64,000 bases of DNA from Phaeocystidibacter sp965659415. Lineage in GTDB: Bacteria; Bacteroidota; Bacteroidia; Flavobacteriales; Schleiferiaceae. The notes under the pieces were generated by a model. It did no database searches, was not told where the DNA came from, and saw only the letters and a list, made by a program, of their open reading frames with translations. Shown here in pieces: positions 32,149 to 41,014 of the stretch. The stretch is from assembly GCA_965659415.1 (NCBI GenBank), contig CBFHVA010000015.1:1-64000 (forward strand), written 5' to 3'. The position numbers and the translations under genes are program-made. The number at the start of each line of letters is the position of its first letter. Position 1 is the first letter of the stretch.

Positions 32149-34512
32149 TTGAGTTCCTATATCGATCAACTGAACGACGCACAGAAGCAAGCCGTGTTGG
32201 CCACCGAAGGCCCCATGATGGTGATTGCAGGTGCCGGTTCAGGAAAGACCAGAGTGCTGACCTATCGCATCGCCCACCTCATGGAGAAGGGGGTTGATTC
32301 ATTCCAGATTTTATCGCTCACCTTCACCAATAAGGCGGCCCGTGAAATGAAGGAACGTATCGCTAAGATCGTAGGCGAGAGCGAAGCTAAAAATCTTTGG
32401 ATGGGCACCTTCCACTCGGTATTTGCTCGAATTCTGCGAATCGAAGGTGAACGACTAGGCTATCCCTCCAACTTTACGATATACGATAGCGAAGATTCTC
32501 TGAAGGTGATTACGCAACTCATCAAAGAGCAGAATCTCGACAAAGACATTTATAAGCCGAAGTCGGTACAAGGCCGCATATCCAGCTACAAGAACAATCT
32601 CATCACTCCGAAGGTATACAATAACAGAGCGGACCTGCAAGAATCAGATGCCGCGGCACGTATGCCAATGATGGGCCAACTGTATACCGCCTACACCGAA
32701 CGCTGTTTCAGAGCTGGTGCAATGGATTTTGACGATTTACTGCTCAAAACCAATGAATTGCTTCATCGCTTCCCCGATGTTCTTGCCAAGTATCAGGAAC
32801 GCTTCAAGTACATCCTGGTAGATGAGTATCAGGATACCAACCACAGCCAGTATCTCATTGTGAAAGCACTCGGTTCGCGGTACGAAAACGTATGTGTGGT
32901 GGGTGATGATGCACAATCCATCTATGCCTTCCGCGGGGCAAACATTCGGAATATCCTCAATTTTCAAAAGGATTACCCGGATGCTAAAACGTTCAAACTA
33001 GAGCAAAACTATCGGTCCAGCGACAATATCGTTCAAGCAGCCAATAGCATTATCGCGAAGAATAGAGATCAGCTTCAAAAGAACGTTTGGACACAAAATG
33101 CATCTGGCGAAAAGATACTCGTTCACAAGGCGGTAAGTGATTCCGACGAGGGAAACTGGATCGCTTCCAACATCTTTGAGAGTCACCAGAACACCCACGA
33201 ACCTTGGAGTTCCTATTGCATTCTGTATCGCACCAACTCCCAATCTAGGGCATTCGAGGACGCCTTTAGAAAGCGAAATATCCCCTACCGGATTTACGGT
33301 GGATTGAGCTTTTACCAGCGCAAGGAAATCAAAGATCTCCTCGCCTATTTTCGCCTGGCCATCAACCACAATGATGAAGAGGCATTCCGCCGCGTAATCA
33401 ACTATCCTAAAAGAGGTATTGGTGCAACGACTATTGCACGCATTATCAACGTGGCAAACGATCAGGGCAAGAGTATTTGGGAGATTGCCGAGAACATCTA
33501 CCTGTATCAGACGGGCATCAACAAGCCTGCTCAGCAAAAGATTCTCGACTTTGTAGAGCAAATCAAAAGCTACTCTGTACTGGCACAGAAACACGATGCA
33601 TTCGATGTTGCCGCCCACGTGGCTAAAACCTCTGGACTGATTAAAACGGTTTCAGACGATAAAACCCCTGAAGGTATTTCTCGCTATGAAAACATGCAGG
33701 AATTGCTGAACGGTATCAAGGACTTCACTGAGCAACAGAAGCAAATTGAAGATGGGAATGCTTCACTTTCTTACTTCTTGCAAGATGTGGCCCTCCTAAC
33801 CGATGTGGATAGCGAAGACCCTGAAGATGTGAACAAGGTGAATTTGATGACCATTCACTTGGCCAAGGGACTTGAATTTCCGTACGTATATATTGTGGGG
33901 ATGGAGGAAAACTTATTCCCTTCCATGATGTCCATGAACACTCGCGCTGATTTGGAGGAAGAACGTCGATTGTTCTACGTAGCTTTGACACGTGCCGAAA
34001 AAAGGGCATTTTTGACCTATGCTCACGTCCGTTACCGATGGGGGAAACTCATCGATTGCGAGCCGAGTCGTTTTATTGAAGAAATCGACGAGCAGTTTTT
34101 GGACATCCAAGTCCCTGAGTTTGGTGGATTCTACTCTCCTCCAGACGAAGTCCGGGCGGCCTTTGACCCGCCTGCCAACAACCGAGTAGTATCAAGAGGT
34201 AATGACAATTTTGGAGGAAGACCGAAAGTGACGAAAAAGAGAGAGACAACAAGCGACAAACCGATTGTACCACCCAAGAAGCATCAAAAGCTCAAAAGTG
34301 TGGCCGACATGCATGAATCTGGTGAAAGCACAGGCGCACCTACCGACTTAACCGCAGGAGCACGAGTAATCCATGATCGATTTGGATTGGGCACTGTGAA
34401 AGAAATTAGCGGGAGCGGCGCAGATGCCAAGGCCATTATTGAATTTGATAACGCTGGCGAAAAACGTCTCTTATTGAAGTTTGCTAAATTGCAGCATGCC
34501 CGCAAGAGCTAG
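32149..34512 (+). CDS. UvrD/PcrA-type ATP-dependent DNA helicase
   Basis: About 787 residues, superfamily 1A 3'-5' helicase for nucleotide-excision and mismatch repair and for clearing replication blocks. Q motif LNDAQKQAV, Walker A GAGSGKT, Walker B DEYQDTN, then QSIYAFRGA, LEQNYRSS, TIHLAKGLEFP and VALTRAEKR. After the motor comes a basic, Pro-rich linker and a C-terminal domain (GARVIHDRFGLGTVKEI) that in PcrA binds RNA polymerase. No ATG fits the N-terminus. I choose TTG at 32149 because it stands just before the Q motif and downstream of a -7 like box (32111-32118); TTG at 32116 is the alternative and would overlap that box. Confidence 0.93.
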   Translation: MSSYIDQLNDAQKQAVLATEGPMMVIAGAGSGKTRVLTYRIAHLMEKGVDSFQILSLTFTNKAAREMKERIAKIVGESEAKNLWMGTFHSVFARILRIEGERLGYPSNFTIYDSEDSLKVITQLIKEQNLDKDIYKPKSVQGRISSYKNNLITPKVYNNRADLQESDAAARMPMMGQLYTAYTERCFRAGAMDFDDLLLKTNELLHRFPDVLAKYQERFKYILVDEYQDTNHSQYLIVKALGSRYENVCVVGDDAQSIYAFRGANIRNILNFQKDYPDAKTFKLEQNYRSSDNIVQAANSIIAKNRDQLQKNVWTQNASGEKILVHKAVSDSDEGNWIASNIFESHQNTHEPWSSYCILYRTNSQSRAFEDAFRKRNIPYRIYGGLSFYQRKEIKDLLAYFRLAINHNDEEAFRRVINYPKRGIGATTIARIINVANDQGKSIWEIAENIYLYQTGINKPAQQKILDFVEQIKSYSVLAQKHDAFDVAAHVAKTSGLIKTVSDDKTPEGISRYENMQELLNGIKDFTEQQKQIEDGNASLSYFLQDVALLTDVDSEDPEDVNKVNLMTIHLAKGLEFPYVYIVGMEENLFPSMMSMNTRADLEEERRLFYVALTRAEKRAFLTYAHVRYRWGKLIDCEPSRFIEEIDEQFLDIQVPEFGGFYSPPDEVRAAFDPPANNRVVSRGNDNFGGRPKVTKKRETTSDKPIVPPKKHQKLKSVADMHESGESTGAPTDLTAGARVIHDRFGLGTVKEISGSGADAKAIIEFDNAGEKRLLLKFAKLQHARKS

Positions 34513-34540
34513 ACTTCAGGAAGAACTCTACATTTAGAAC

Positions 34541-35188
34541 ATGACGAAAGATTTAAGCCACATTCCCGATGTGGAATACAACACGGATCGACCTGATTTA
34601 GCGATTCCAGAATATGGCCGGAATGTCCACAGAATGGTGGAGCATTGCATGACCATTGAGAACCGCGAGAAGCGCAATGCCGTGGCACAGTCGATTATCG
34701 ACGTAATCGGCAACCTCAATCCGCATTTACGAGACACACCCGACTTCAAGCACAAACTTTGGGATCACCTCTTTATTATGAGTGATTTCAAATTGGACGT
34801 AGATAGCCCCTATCCCATTCCTACTGCAGAGACGTTTTCAGGTTTGCCAGAGCAGTTGGACTATCCCGCTCGCACCTATAAGCTCCGCCACTACGGACAC
34901 CTTGTACGCGAAATGCTGAAAGAAGCCGTAACCATGGAAGAGGGAGAGACGAAGCAAGAACTCATTCGTCAAATCGGTAACCAAATGAAGCGAAGCTATC
35001 TCACTTGGAACAAGGATTCCGTGGATGATAGCGTCATTTTGAAGGAGCTATCGCTTCTCGCTGAAGGCCAGTTGAACACCGAAGGTATTGAACTTTCAAA
35101 CGAATTGGTTCTTCCGAGTAATACCACCGCAAAGGCGAAATCCAACAACAGAAATAAGCGAAAGAATACCCGTAAACGCAAAAAATAA
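34541..35188 (+). CDS. DUF4290 domain protein
   Basis: 215 residues, a family of unknown function confined, as far as I know, to Bacteroidota. LAIPEYGRNVHRMVEHCMT at the start and LNPHLRDTPDFKHKLWDHLF are characteristic. The protein is mostly helical and has no signal peptide or membrane segment. The last 20 residues are a strongly basic tail (KSNNRNKRKNTRKRKK). It lies 28 bases after the helicase and 22 bases before murA, and the DUF4290-murA pairing is one I know from other Bacteroidota, which suggests, without proof, a link to wall synthesis or simply conserved synteny. Confidence 0.88.
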   Translation: MTKDLSHIPDVEYNTDRPDLAIPEYGRNVHRMVEHCMTIENREKRNAVAQSIIDVIGNLNPHLRDTPDFKHKLWDHLFIMSDFKLDVDSPYPIPTAETFSGLPEQLDYPARTYKLRHYGHLVREMLKEAVTMEEGETKQELIRQIGNQMKRSYLTWNKDSVDDSVILKELSLLAEGQLNTEGIELSNELVLPSNTTAKAKSNNRNKRKNTRKRKK

Positions 35189-35210
35189 CATCCCAAAGAC
35201 CACATCATCC

Positions 35211-36521
35211 ATGTCAACATTTCAGATCAGAGGAGGAAAGCAACTCAATGGAACCATTACTCCTCAAGGCGCAAAGAATGAAGCTCTTCAAATCCTGTGT
35301 GCCGTTCTGCTCACCGATGAGGAAATAACTATTTCAAATATTCCGGATATCCGCGATGTGAATAAGCTCATTGATATCCTCGAAGATTTGGGTGTGAAAA
35401 TCCGCAAGAAAGGGCATGGTGAGTACACGTTCCAATCGGACGATATCAACCTCGATTATCTCTTTTCAAAAGAATTCCGCGAGCGTGGTGGCTCGCTCCG
35501 TGGATCTATCATGATTGTAGGCCCGCTTTTGGCTCGATTCGGAAAAGGATATATCCCAAAGCCGGGAGGCGACAAAATCGGACGTCGTCGTTTGGATACG
35601 CACTTCATCGGCTTTCAAAACCTCGGTGCTGAATTTGTTTATGAAGAGGGCACCGACTTTTACGGAGTTGAAGCACCCAATGGCCTGAAGGGATCCTATA
35701 TGTTGCTCGACGAAGCCTCAGTAACTGGTACTGCCAATATCGTAATGGCCGCCGTTCTCGCTGAAGGTACAACCACGGTATACAATGCAGCTTGCGAACC
35801 TTATCTCCAGCAACTGTGCAAAATGTTGGTTCGCATGGGGGCACAGATTGACGGCATCGGCTCGAATCTGCTAAAAATCACCGGAGTTGAGAAACTCGGT
35901 GGGTGTACACATCGCTGCTTGCCAGATATGATTGAAGTAGGATCATGGATTGGATTGGCTGCCATGACTCAGAGTGAGTTGACCATCAAGGATGCAGAAT
36001 ACGACGAACTGGGTGTAATTCCTGATGTATTTAGAAAACTCGGCATCCAACTCGAAAAGCGTGGAAACGATATCTACATCCCGGCTCAAGAGAAGTACGA
36101 AATTGATACGTTCATTGACGGTAGTATCCTTACCATCGCCGATGCACCATGGCCAGGTTTCACTCCGGATTTATTGAGTATCATTCTCGTGACGGCAACC
36201 CAAGCTAAAGGCAGCGTACTCGTGCATCAGAAGATGTTTGAGAGCCGCTTGTTCTTCGTTGATAAACTCATCGACATGGGGGCACAAATCATTCTTTGTG
36301 ATCCGCACCGTGCCACCGTAATCGGATTGGAACGTAAGTTTTCGCTGCGTGCAACGACTATGACTTCACCTGACATCCGTGCCGGTATCTCATTGTTGAT
36401 TGCTGCACTCAGTGCAGACGGTGTGAGCACTATTCACAACATTGAGCAAATTGACCGAGGTTATGAGCGCATCGACGAGCGACTTCGAGCGATTGGCGCG
36501 GACATTGTTAGAGTAGATTAA
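35211..36521 (+). CDS. murA: UDP-N-acetylglucosamine 1-carboxyvinyltransferase with Asp in the active site
   Basis: First committed step of peptidoglycan synthesis: transfers enolpyruvate from PEP to UDP-GlcNAc in the cytoplasm. 436 residues with the inside-out alpha/beta barrel repeats. N-terminal GGKQLNGTITPQGAKNEALQIL includes the Lys-Asn pair that binds substrate. The active-site loop reads PKPGGDKIGRRRLDTHF: where the E. coli enzyme has the fosfomycin-reactive Cys115, this one has Asp121. Enzymes with Asp here are active but insensitive to fosfomycin. The frame is open far upstream through DUF4290, but MSTFQIRGGKQ at 35211 is the family N-terminus. Confidence 0.97.
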   Translation: MSTFQIRGGKQLNGTITPQGAKNEALQILCAVLLTDEEITISNIPDIRDVNKLIDILEDLGVKIRKKGHGEYTFQSDDINLDYLFSKEFRERGGSLRGSIMIVGPLLARFGKGYIPKPGGDKIGRRRLDTHFIGFQNLGAEFVYEEGTDFYGVEAPNGLKGSYMLLDEASVTGTANIVMAAVLAEGTTTVYNAACEPYLQQLCKMLVRMGAQIDGIGSNLLKITGVEKLGGCTHRCLPDMIEVGSWIGLAAMTQSELTIKDAEYDELGVIPDVFRKLGIQLEKRGNDIYIPAQEKYEIDTFIDGSILTIADAPWPGFTPDLLSIILVTATQAKGSVLVHQKMFESRLFFVDKLIDMGAQIILCDPHRATVIGLERKFSLRATTMTSPDIRAGISLLIAALSADGVSTIHNIEQIDRGYERIDERLRAIGADIVRVD

Positions 36522-36533
36522 AAATACACTACC

Positions 36534-37085
36534 ATGAAAGCAAGCATTCTATTAAAAGCTATTCCAATTGCCGCATTGATCGGGTTTGGAATTTACGATC
36601 GGGTGGACTCCGCTGAAACTGCGCCCGAAGCATCACAACTTATTGAAGTAGGACAGGAAGTTCCCGATTTGGAAGGACGAACTCCATCTGGAGAGATCAT
36701 CAGACTATCTGACCTTCGTGGGCAAGTGGTACTAATCGACTTTTGGGCATCTTGGTGCGGTCCGTGTGTGTACAATATGCCCGCTGTGGTTGATACCTAC
36801 AACCAATTCAGAGACAGTAAATTTGAATCTGGAGAAGAAGGGTTTACCGTATTCTCTGTTTCTCTAGATCAAAACAAAACGGCTTGGAAAAACGGCATTG
36901 AAAGATTGAATCAAACATGGCCTCATCACATCAGTGACTTGAGAGGTTGGGGATCTTCACACGCTACCAAGTATAATGTGAATAGCATTCCGCAGACTTT
37001 CTTGATTGATGGCGAAGGCAAATTGATCAACAGAAACCTGCATGCACAGGCGCTGAATGCGGTACTAGCCGACATGCAAGACTGA
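36534..37085 (+). CDS. Thioredoxin-like TlpA family protein, membrane-anchored or exported
   Basis: 183 residues. Residues 4-20 are hydrophobic (ILLKAIPIAALIGFGI) and look like an uncleaved anchor or signal peptide. The thioredoxin fold follows, with the active site FWASWCGPCVYNMP and the cis-Pro motif in SIPQTFLIDGEG. The GEIIRLSDLRGQVVLIDFW stretch is typical of the AhpC-TSA/TlpA/ResA group, which reduces periplasmic thiols or cytochrome c. It follows murA by 12 bases and precedes grpE, which has its own promoter. Confidence 0.88.
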   Translation: MKASILLKAIPIAALIGFGIYDRVDSAETAPEASQLIEVGQEVPDLEGRTPSGEIIRLSDLRGQVVLIDFWASWCGPCVYNMPAVVDTYNQFRDSKFESGEEGFTVFSVSLDQNKTAWKNGIERLNQTWPHHISDLRGWGSSHATKYNVNSIPQTFLIDGEGKLINRNLHAQALNAVLADMQD

Positions 37086-37142
37086 CAAATTACTGTTCAA
37101 TTCTAACAGCTTGACATACACTTAGATTTATGTGCTGTCAGT

Positions 37143-37174
37143 TTGGCGCAATCCAAGCTGTGGCACTACATTTG
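37143..37174 (+). promoter_or_regulatory. grpE-dnaJ promoter
   Basis: TTG-N21-TACATTTG, 45 bases before the grpE start. No inverted repeat of the CIRCE type is seen around it, so HrcA control is not suggested by the sequence. Confidence 0.75.
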
Positions 37175-37219
37175 CCCTCCGTTTGCCGCGAGTACATATC
37201 GCGAAAATTAGCACAGACA

Positions 37220-37804
37220 ATGAGCAAGAAAAGTGAGCGTGTGGAAGACACGGAACTAAAGGAGGAAAACACGACTGCTACCGCAGAGGAGCAAGAAGTG
37301 AAATCGGAAGAAACCACAGAGCAAGTGGAGGAGAAATCTGAGGAGGATCGTCTGCGCGAAGAAGTAGAGGATCTAAAAGATCAGAATCTACGGCTCTATG
37401 CTGAGTTTGAGAATTTCAGAAAGCGCAACGCCCGCGAAAGACTCGAGTTATCAGCTACCGCAAACAAAGAGGTGCTTACAGCCTTATTACCGGTATTGGA
37501 TGACTTCCAGCGCGCCATCAAGAATATTGGCGAAACGGAAGCAGACACCGAAGTAGCGAAAGGCATTCAAATCATCTTCTCCAAGCTCAGCGAAACGTTG
37601 AAGCAGAAAGGTCTTAAGCCTATGGAGACAACCACCGGTAAGAAGTTCGACGTGGACTTCATGGAGGCGATTACCAAAATTCCCGCCCCTACACCGGACA
37701 TGGCCGGCAAGGTTGTAGATGAAATCGAACCTGGATATTTGATTGGAGAAAAAATTCTACGCTATGCCAAAGTGGTGGTAGCCGACGGCGAAGCTAAAAG
37801 CTAA
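37220..37804 (+). CDS. grpE: Nucleotide exchange factor GrpE
   Basis: 194 residues. Releases ADP from DnaK in the Hsp70 cycle. The acidic N-terminal tail (about 50 residues, rich in Glu and Thr) is followed by the long dimerising helix (LKDQNLRLYAEFENFRKRNARER) and the C-terminal beta domain (GLKPMETTTGKKFDVDFMEAIT ending GEKILRYAKVVV). I start at MSKKSE (37220); the upstream extension of the frame contains the promoter. dnaJ follows 5 bases after. Confidence 0.96.
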   Translation: MSKKSERVEDTELKEENTTATAEEQEVKSEETTEQVEEKSEEDRLREEVEDLKDQNLRLYAEFENFRKRNARERLELSATANKEVLTALLPVLDDFQRAIKNIGETEADTEVAKGIQIIFSKLSETLKQKGLKPMETTTGKKFDVDFMEAITKIPAPTPDMAGKVVDEIEPGYLIGEKILRYAKVVVADGEAKS

Positions 37805-37809
37805 TAGGT

Positions 37810-38937
37810 ATGGCGAAAAGAGATTATTACGACGTACTTGGCGTAAGCAAAAGCGCCAGTCAGGATGAGATTAAAAAGGCCTACCGCAAAATGGCCATCA
37901 AATATCACCCTGATAAGAATCCCGATGACAAGGAAGCTGAAACCAAGTTTAAGGAGGCTGCCGAAGCGTACGAGATTCTTGGCGATGCCCAAAAGCGCCA
38001 GAAGTACGACCAATTCGGACACCAAGCCTTTGGCGCTGGAAGCGGTGGCTTCGGCGGGCAAGGCATGTCAATGGACGATATTTTTAGTCACTTTGGCGAT
38101 ATCTTCGGCGGCGCATTCGGGGGCGGCGGAGGTGGATTTGGTGGCTTTGGAGGCGGTGGATCACGTCAGCGCAGAGGAAGCAACCTTCGCGTTCGCGTAA
38201 AGCTGACCCTCGAGGAAATTGCCTACGGTGTAGAGAAGAAAATCAAGATCAAAAGATCTATGGCTGCTGAAGGACTCACCTTCAAGACTTGTGGAACCTG
38301 TAACGGTTCAGGTCAAGTGCAGCGCGTACAAAACACCATTCTTGGCCAAATGCGTACCGCAAGCGTTTGTCCGACTTGCCAAGGTTCAGGTAAGGTAGTT
38401 GACAAGCGTCCTGCTGGTGTAGGTTCTGACGGGCTTGAAAGAAAAGATGAAACCGTAAGCATTAAAATCCCTGCAGGGGTGGTAGACGGCATGCAATTGC
38501 GCGTTCAAGGCAAAGGAAATGAAGCTCCCATGGGTGGAGCTGCTGGCGACCTGATGGTACTCATTGAGGAAGTAGAGCATCCAGACCTAAAAAGAGATGG
38601 GAACAACCTCCACCTTGACATGTACATTTCATTCCCTACCGCAGCCATGGGAGGAAGCGTTGAGATTCCAACTATCGGCGGTAAAGCTCGAGTAAAGGTT
38701 GACACCGGCACACAGAGTGGAAAAGTATTGCGGTTGAAAGGCAAAGGATTGCCGAGCATCGAAGGTTATGGTCACGGAGATTTGCTTGTTCACCTCAATG
38801 TATGGACACCAAAGAAACTCACCCCTGAGCAGAAGAAGGCCTTGGAAGAACTGGAAGGTTCAGATAACTTCCAACCGAGTCCGGGTAGAAACGAAAAGGG
38901 ATTCTTTGATCGAGTAAAGGATATGTTTGGTCAGTAA
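37810..38937 (+). CDS. dnaJ: Chaperone DnaJ with only half of the zinc-finger region
   Basis: 375 residues; Hsp40 partner that delivers substrates to DnaK and stimulates its ATPase. J domain 1-70 with HPD at 33-35, Gly/Phe-rich stretch about 72-118, then the client-binding domains. Normal DnaJ has four CxxCxGxG repeats making two zinc sites. Here only repeats 2 and 3 remain (Cys161/164 and Cys187/190, the DnaK-contact site Zn2). The places of repeats 1 and 4, which build Zn1, read SMAAEGLTF and RPAGVGSDG without cysteine. I recall the same state in other flavobacteria. Ends at a strong terminator. Confidence 0.95.
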   Translation: MAKRDYYDVLGVSKSASQDEIKKAYRKMAIKYHPDKNPDDKEAETKFKEAAEAYEILGDAQKRQKYDQFGHQAFGAGSGGFGGQGMSMDDIFSHFGDIFGGAFGGGGGGFGGFGGGGSRQRRGSNLRVRVKLTLEEIAYGVEKKIKIKRSMAAEGLTFKTCGTCNGSGQVQRVQNTILGQMRTASVCPTCQGSGKVVDKRPAGVGSDGLERKDETVSIKIPAGVVDGMQLRVQGKGNEAPMGGAAGDLMVLIEEVEHPDLKRDGNNLHLDMYISFPTAAMGGSVEIPTIGGKARVKVDTGTQSGKVLRLKGKGLPSIEGYGHGDLLVHLNVWTPKKLTPEQKKALEELEGSDNFQPSPGRNEKGFFDRVKDMFGQ

Positions 38938-38960
38938 AAGAGACCAACTCTGATAAATAA

Positions 38961-38994
38961 AGCGCGTCATTCCAAAAGGGGTGGCGCGTTTTTA
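38961..38994 (+). terminator. Intrinsic terminator of grpE-dnaJ
   Basis: GCGCGTCA...TGGCGCG with an A-rich loop followed by TTTTTATTTT, 24 bases after the dnaJ stop. It faces the end of the convergent surface-protein gene at 39013. Confidence 0.85.
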
Positions 38995-39012
38995 TTTTGT
39001 GCCCAATGTCAT

Positions 39013-40947
39013 CTATTCATCCGAGTTCCGAATAATAGTCACCGGAGCTTTATGGATAACATCAACTCCTTCCTGAAGTATATAATAGTACGTTCCATCG
39101 GGTAGCGGATCTCCGCCAGCCGATTGTCCACCCCATTGATCGCGATAGCCTTCCTCTTCATATACCACACTCCCCCATCGGTTGTGCAATACGAATCGAA
39201 CATCTCTGCCCCGGACAATCTCGGATAAATCGAGGTAATCGTTCGCGCCATCTCCATTTGGCGTAATCACGTTCGGCACACGGTCGTAATCAGGATTCGG
39301 GTAGTTTGCGGATACCATAAATACCTGCATAGAATCTATACCCTGACAGCCATCTGCCGTGGTAACTTCCACGTAAAAGGTGGTAGTGTCATTAATTGGA
39401 CGCGTTAAGGCATCCGCTCGGCGAGGATCTGAAAAATACACAGGCTGATCGGCATACCATAAGTACTCAACTCCTCCTGAGGCATTCATTTGAACATCTT
39501 CACCCTCAACGATAATTTGATCTGGTCCGGCGTCAACCACCTGATTGAAGAGAACAATCTCTACGGAGTCCACCACTGAATCTGAACAGGTGTTGGACTT
39601 CATCACGATGGTGACTGGATATTCGCCCGGAACAGGCCAAGTTATAGGCGGCGGGAATGGTCCCGACCAATACGGTATGTTCGGCGGTGGAGAGCCTCCA
39701 AAGTACCATTCGTAGCGCGCTCCAGGAGGAATGTTATTCCCAATTACTCCGAAATAAATGTCTTGAACACCGAAGCAAACGCTTCCGTCAAAAATGCCAT
39801 ACTCGATCTCTGGCGTTTCGTAAATCTCAAATACCTCAACTACGGTATCCGAGCACTGGGTGCCAGGGTTCACAATGAGTGTTACATTGTACACACCCGG
39901 ACGAGAATAGGTGAAAACCGGATTCTGCACCGTGGAGGTATCGTCTGTGCGAGTGGTATCGCCAAAATCCCAGAGGTAACTGGTAGCTGAAGAGCTCGAT
40001 TCGTTGGAAAACTGAATCTCACGACCCATGCAGAACAACGAACTGTCTTCTTGCTGCGTAATCATATCGCTAACCACATTGCGCACACAGTTGCTCACGT
40101 TAAATTGGAAATCGCGACGCACACGCGTTTCAAACACCCCATTTCTAAAGCTGCTCACACAGATACCCACTACGTACTGCCCTTGCAAATTGGCTTCTCC
40201 TGAGATGATACCTGTTAGGCTATCAATGGAAATCTGAGGATTGCTCGGTATCGGATTATCAAACGTTTGGGGGGCACTAAACGGTATGTTTTGATAAGGC
40301 GGAGGCAACGCCAATGGGGCCGGCGAGAATTGTGAGCCTCCATGGAGAATTTCACATAATTCATAGTAGAGCGAGTCTCCATCTGCATCTGTTGCTGAGG
40401 CATCAATGCTCAAAGGTTCATTTGCACAAATGACAATGGGCGGCGTATTGTTAAACACTGGTGACGAAGCACAAGGATCATTCGGTGGTATTTGAACGGT
40501 ATACGTGTTTCCCCATGTTCCCGGGTTGGGAATATTGCTGATGGATCCGTTCCTACAGCAGCGCTGCCAAGTGATGTCATACCCATCTGGTGAAGAAGGC
40601 AAGTTCAGGGTTGTCACGTACTCCACATACTCTGTACAAAGTCCTGCTGGAATGGTCAAGCACGGATCCCCCGTGTTTAGTGGAACGGTTTGCACCGGCC
40701 CGGGTGAAACACCCGCCGAACTCGTTACGAAAGCTTGAGTCAGTGCATTAAAGGCCCTGATCTCTATGAATTGGTCAAAGGCAGCACCTCCGCCCGCACA
40801 ATCGCGGTAAACACGGAGTCTTACCTCATAAGTTCCACCACCTAAGCACTCATAGGTGATTTCTCCTCCAACGAGGTGAGCGGCCTCCAATTGAGAAGCC
40901 ACGAACAACATAAGTAGCATGAATGCTCTTTGTAGGAACATTCTCAT
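39013..40947 (-). CDS. Surface protein with PKD domains and gliding-motility-type (T9SS type B) C-terminal domain
   Basis: About 644 residues. A signal peptide (MRMFLQRAFMLLMLFVASQLEA) is followed by AAHLVGGEITYEC, the start of an ectodomain with cysteine-rich QRCCRNGSISNIPNPG and ATDADGDSLYYELC. Next come PKD-like domains (YLWDFGDTTRTDD and YEWYFGG), then an Ig-like domain with NASGGVEYLWYADQPVYF, and a last about 85 residues NVITPNGDGANDYLDL... HNRWGSVVYEE... LPDGTYYYIL, the CHU_C tail read by the T9SS. I start at 40947 because the first 12 codons of the longer frame overlap a terminator. Likely cell-surface adhesin or structural protein; role unproven. Confidence 0.85.
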   Translation of the reverse strand: MRMFLQRAFMLLMLFVASQLEAAHLVGGEITYECLGGGTYEVRLRVYRDCAGGGAAFDQFIEIRAFNALTQAFVTSSAGVSPGPVQTVPLNTGDPCLTIPAGLCTEYVEYVTTLNLPSSPDGYDITWQRCCRNGSISNIPNPGTWGNTYTVQIPPNDPCASSPVFNNTPPIVICANEPLSIDASATDADGDSLYYELCEILHGGSQFSPAPLALPPPYQNIPFSAPQTFDNPIPSNPQISIDSLTGIISGEANLQGQYVVGICVSSFRNGVFETRVRRDFQFNVSNCVRNVVSDMITQQEDSSLFCMGREIQFSNESSSSATSYLWDFGDTTRTDDTSTVQNPVFTYSRPGVYNVTLIVNPGTQCSDTVVEVFEIYETPEIEYGIFDGSVCFGVQDIYFGVIGNNIPPGARYEWYFGGSPPPNIPYWSGPFPPPITWPVPGEYPVTIVMKSNTCSDSVVDSVEIVLFNQVVDAGPDQIIVEGEDVQMNASGGVEYLWYADQPVYFSDPRRADALTRPINDTTTFYVEVTTADGCQGIDSMQVFMVSANYPNPDYDRVPNVITPNGDGANDYLDLSEIVRGRDVRFVLHNRWGSVVYEEEGYRDQWGGQSAGGDPLPDGTYYYILQEGVDVIHKAPVTIIRNSDE

Positions 40948-40964
40948 AGGGTAAGGTTTAGGGC

Positions 40965-40996
40965 AAAAAAAGACCGCCTTCATCGAAAACAGTCTT
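40965..40996 (-). terminator. Intrinsic terminator after the PorP-SPOR gene
   Basis: Minus strand AAGACTG-loop-CGGTCTT followed by TTTTT, 18 bases after the stop at 41015 and just before the start of the next gene. Confidence 0.75.
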
Positions 40997-41014
40997 TTCT
41001 TTATTCACACATCA

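Noticed and set aside
32998..33618. 206-codon minus-strand frame inside the helicase gene
   Set aside because: Antisense shadow; all helicase motifs are on the plus strand here.
37143..37220. HrcA/CIRCE control of grpE-dnaJ
   Set aside because: No TTAGCACTC-N9-GAGTGCTAA type inverted repeat near the promoter; the TTAGCAC at 37209 stands alone.
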